A DNA stretch of 6,959 nucleotides from Thermoplasmata archaeon (GTDB lineage Archaea; Thermoplasmatota; Thermoplasmata; Thermoplasmatales; Thermoplasmataceae), in contig JAKAYH010000120.1 of the NCBI GenBank assembly GCA_021826835.1, positions 1 to 6,959 of the forward strand, written 5' to 3'. The notes under the pieces are model-generated. The model made no database searches. It was given only the letters and a program-made list of their open reading frames with translations, and was not told the DNA's origin. Each line of letters starts with the position of its first letter. Position 1 is the first letter of the stretch. Position numbers and translations under genes: made by a program. Below are positions 6,433 to 6,959 of the stretch, one piece after another.

Positions 6433-6718
6433 TCAATGAATTAAATCAAAATTATGTATCAAAACTATTCTAGAGTTTATATATCGAATTTTAGTCAGGG
6501 AAGAGTCTTTGAAATCCTTTTTTTCCATCTTAATTTCTTTGTCTAATTCCCTGATATTTTCTTTAGAATCAACTTATTATCATTCTTTCACTATTTATCA
6601 AGTGCTTCGTTAATTACCTTAGCATAAAAACTTTTTTACCTCAATGTTTCAATCTGGCTATTTCCTTGAAACTTTTTTCTATGGATTCATCTAAATTTAA
6701 TTTTACTCTCTTTCCGAT
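6433..6718 (-). pseudogene. decayed small DNA-binding protein gene (ribbon-helix-helix-like)
   Basis: Reading the minus strand from 6715 gives GKRVKLNLDESIEKSFKEIA (6715-6656) and then RLKH and a stop at 6643-6641. This strand-then-helix pattern is typical of the start of ribbon-helix-helix regulators and antitoxins. The likely continuation appears in another frame as YAKVINEALDK (6626-6594), ending in two stops. A third frame carries ENIRELDKEIKMEKKDF (6561-6511) and continues to a stop at 6433-6435. The codon just before GKRV is ATC at 6718-6716, which may be a mutated ATG. A TATA-like stretch (minus strand) lies at about 6748-6759. Start loss, an early stop and at least two frameshifts suggest an old dead gene; such proteins often regulate toxins or mobile elements. 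The family call rests on pattern only. Confidence 0.42.
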
Positions 6719-6747
6719 ATCTTATCAATAACTTGGAAAGAAATTAA

Positions 6748-6759
6748 TATTTATATTTT
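6748..6759 (-). promoter_or_regulatory. TATA-like box upstream of the decayed minus-strand gene
   Basis: On the minus strand this reads AAATATAAATAT, a good archaeal box A match, about 30 bases before the position where the decayed ribbon-helix-helix-like gene would have started. The spacing is right for transcription starting close to the lost start codon. It may be a relic, and chance matches are common in this composition. Confidence 0.25.
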
Positions 6760-6781
6760 TAAAATGTTGAACAATTAGAAT

Positions 6782-6959
6782 TCAATTCCTGCCCTCAAAT
6801 GACATCATTCTTCCGTCGGAATAAGTTCTGAAATAGTATTTATAAGCCCTGTCACCTGATTTTGCAGTGCATTCCCTCCCTTTACTGTAGTTTCCAATGA
6901 GTTCTATATAATCAATGCTGTCCCAACCAGTTCTTTCCTTGACCTCTTTTACCATGTTT
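6782..6959 (-). CDS. C-terminal part of an unrecognised protein, cut by right edge
   Basis: A minus-strand frame is open from the right edge to a stop at 6784-6782. It encodes at least 57 residues from an ATG at 6955, and may continue beyond the window since the preceding codon is also open. Visible segments are VKERTGWDSIDYIELIGNYS and, near the end, KYYFRTYSDGRMMSFEGRN. Base composition is richer in G and C than the neighbouring spacer, as expected for real coding sequence, and the peptide looks like a folded beta-rich protein end. I do not recognise the family. It ends about 64 bases before the decayed gene on the same strand and probably marks the return to host DNA. Confidence 0.45.
   Translation of the reverse strand, partial: NMVKEVKERTGWDSIDYIELIGNYSKGRECTAKSGDRAYKYYFRTYSDGRMMSFEGRN

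Overview
The window looks like an archaeal, probably Methanosarcina-type, accessory (defence) island next to a tRNA gene. Three things suggest this. The first 68 bases are the 3' part of a tRNA-Pro(CGG) with no encoded CCA. The last operon gene has a GGTGAT-type Shine-Dalgarno sequence matching the archaeal 16S rRNA tail. TATA-like A/T boxes, rather than -35/-10 pairs, lie upstream of genes. The assignment to Methanosarcinales is an inference from style, not from a marker gene.

Layout: (1) 1-68, tRNA-Pro lacking only its first five bases. (2) 69-581, an A/T-rich spacer with no convincing gene; it holds a short palindrome, a 19-codon mini-ORF with a good ribosome site, and a TATA-like box close to the first gene. 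(3) 582-3977, three tightly coupled genes: a GHKL/Bergerat-fold ATPase of the kind related to MORC and MutL (633 aa), a 265-aa protein of unknown function that overlaps it by 20 bases, and a 239-aa unknown-function protein joined by an ATGA overlap. (4) 4030-5619, a complete DNA (cytosine-5) methyltransferase. (5) 5723-6136, a Vsr-type very-short-patch endonuclease with a TTG start. (6) 6137-6959, a convergent, very A/T-rich stretch. It contains an inverted repeat, the frameshifted remains of what looks like a small ribbon-helix-helix protein gene on the minus strand, and the C-terminal part of a minus-strand gene running off the right edge.

The combination of a MORC/MutL-like ATPase, a 5mC methyltransferase, a Vsr nuclease and conserved orphan proteins matches the type of restriction-modification-linked locus discussed by Iyer, Abhiman and Aravind (2008) when they traced MORC ATPases to prokaryotic RM systems. 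By inference, the methyltransferase marks host DNA. The ATPase with its two coupled partners would form a DNA-sensing or loading complex acting on unmarked DNA. Vsr would either repair T:G mismatches produced by deamination of the 5mC, or supply the cutting activity. No Z1 protein, helicase or classical restriction endonuclease is recognisable in the window, so the effector is unresolved. That gap, with the two unrecognised proteins, is the most interesting feature here.
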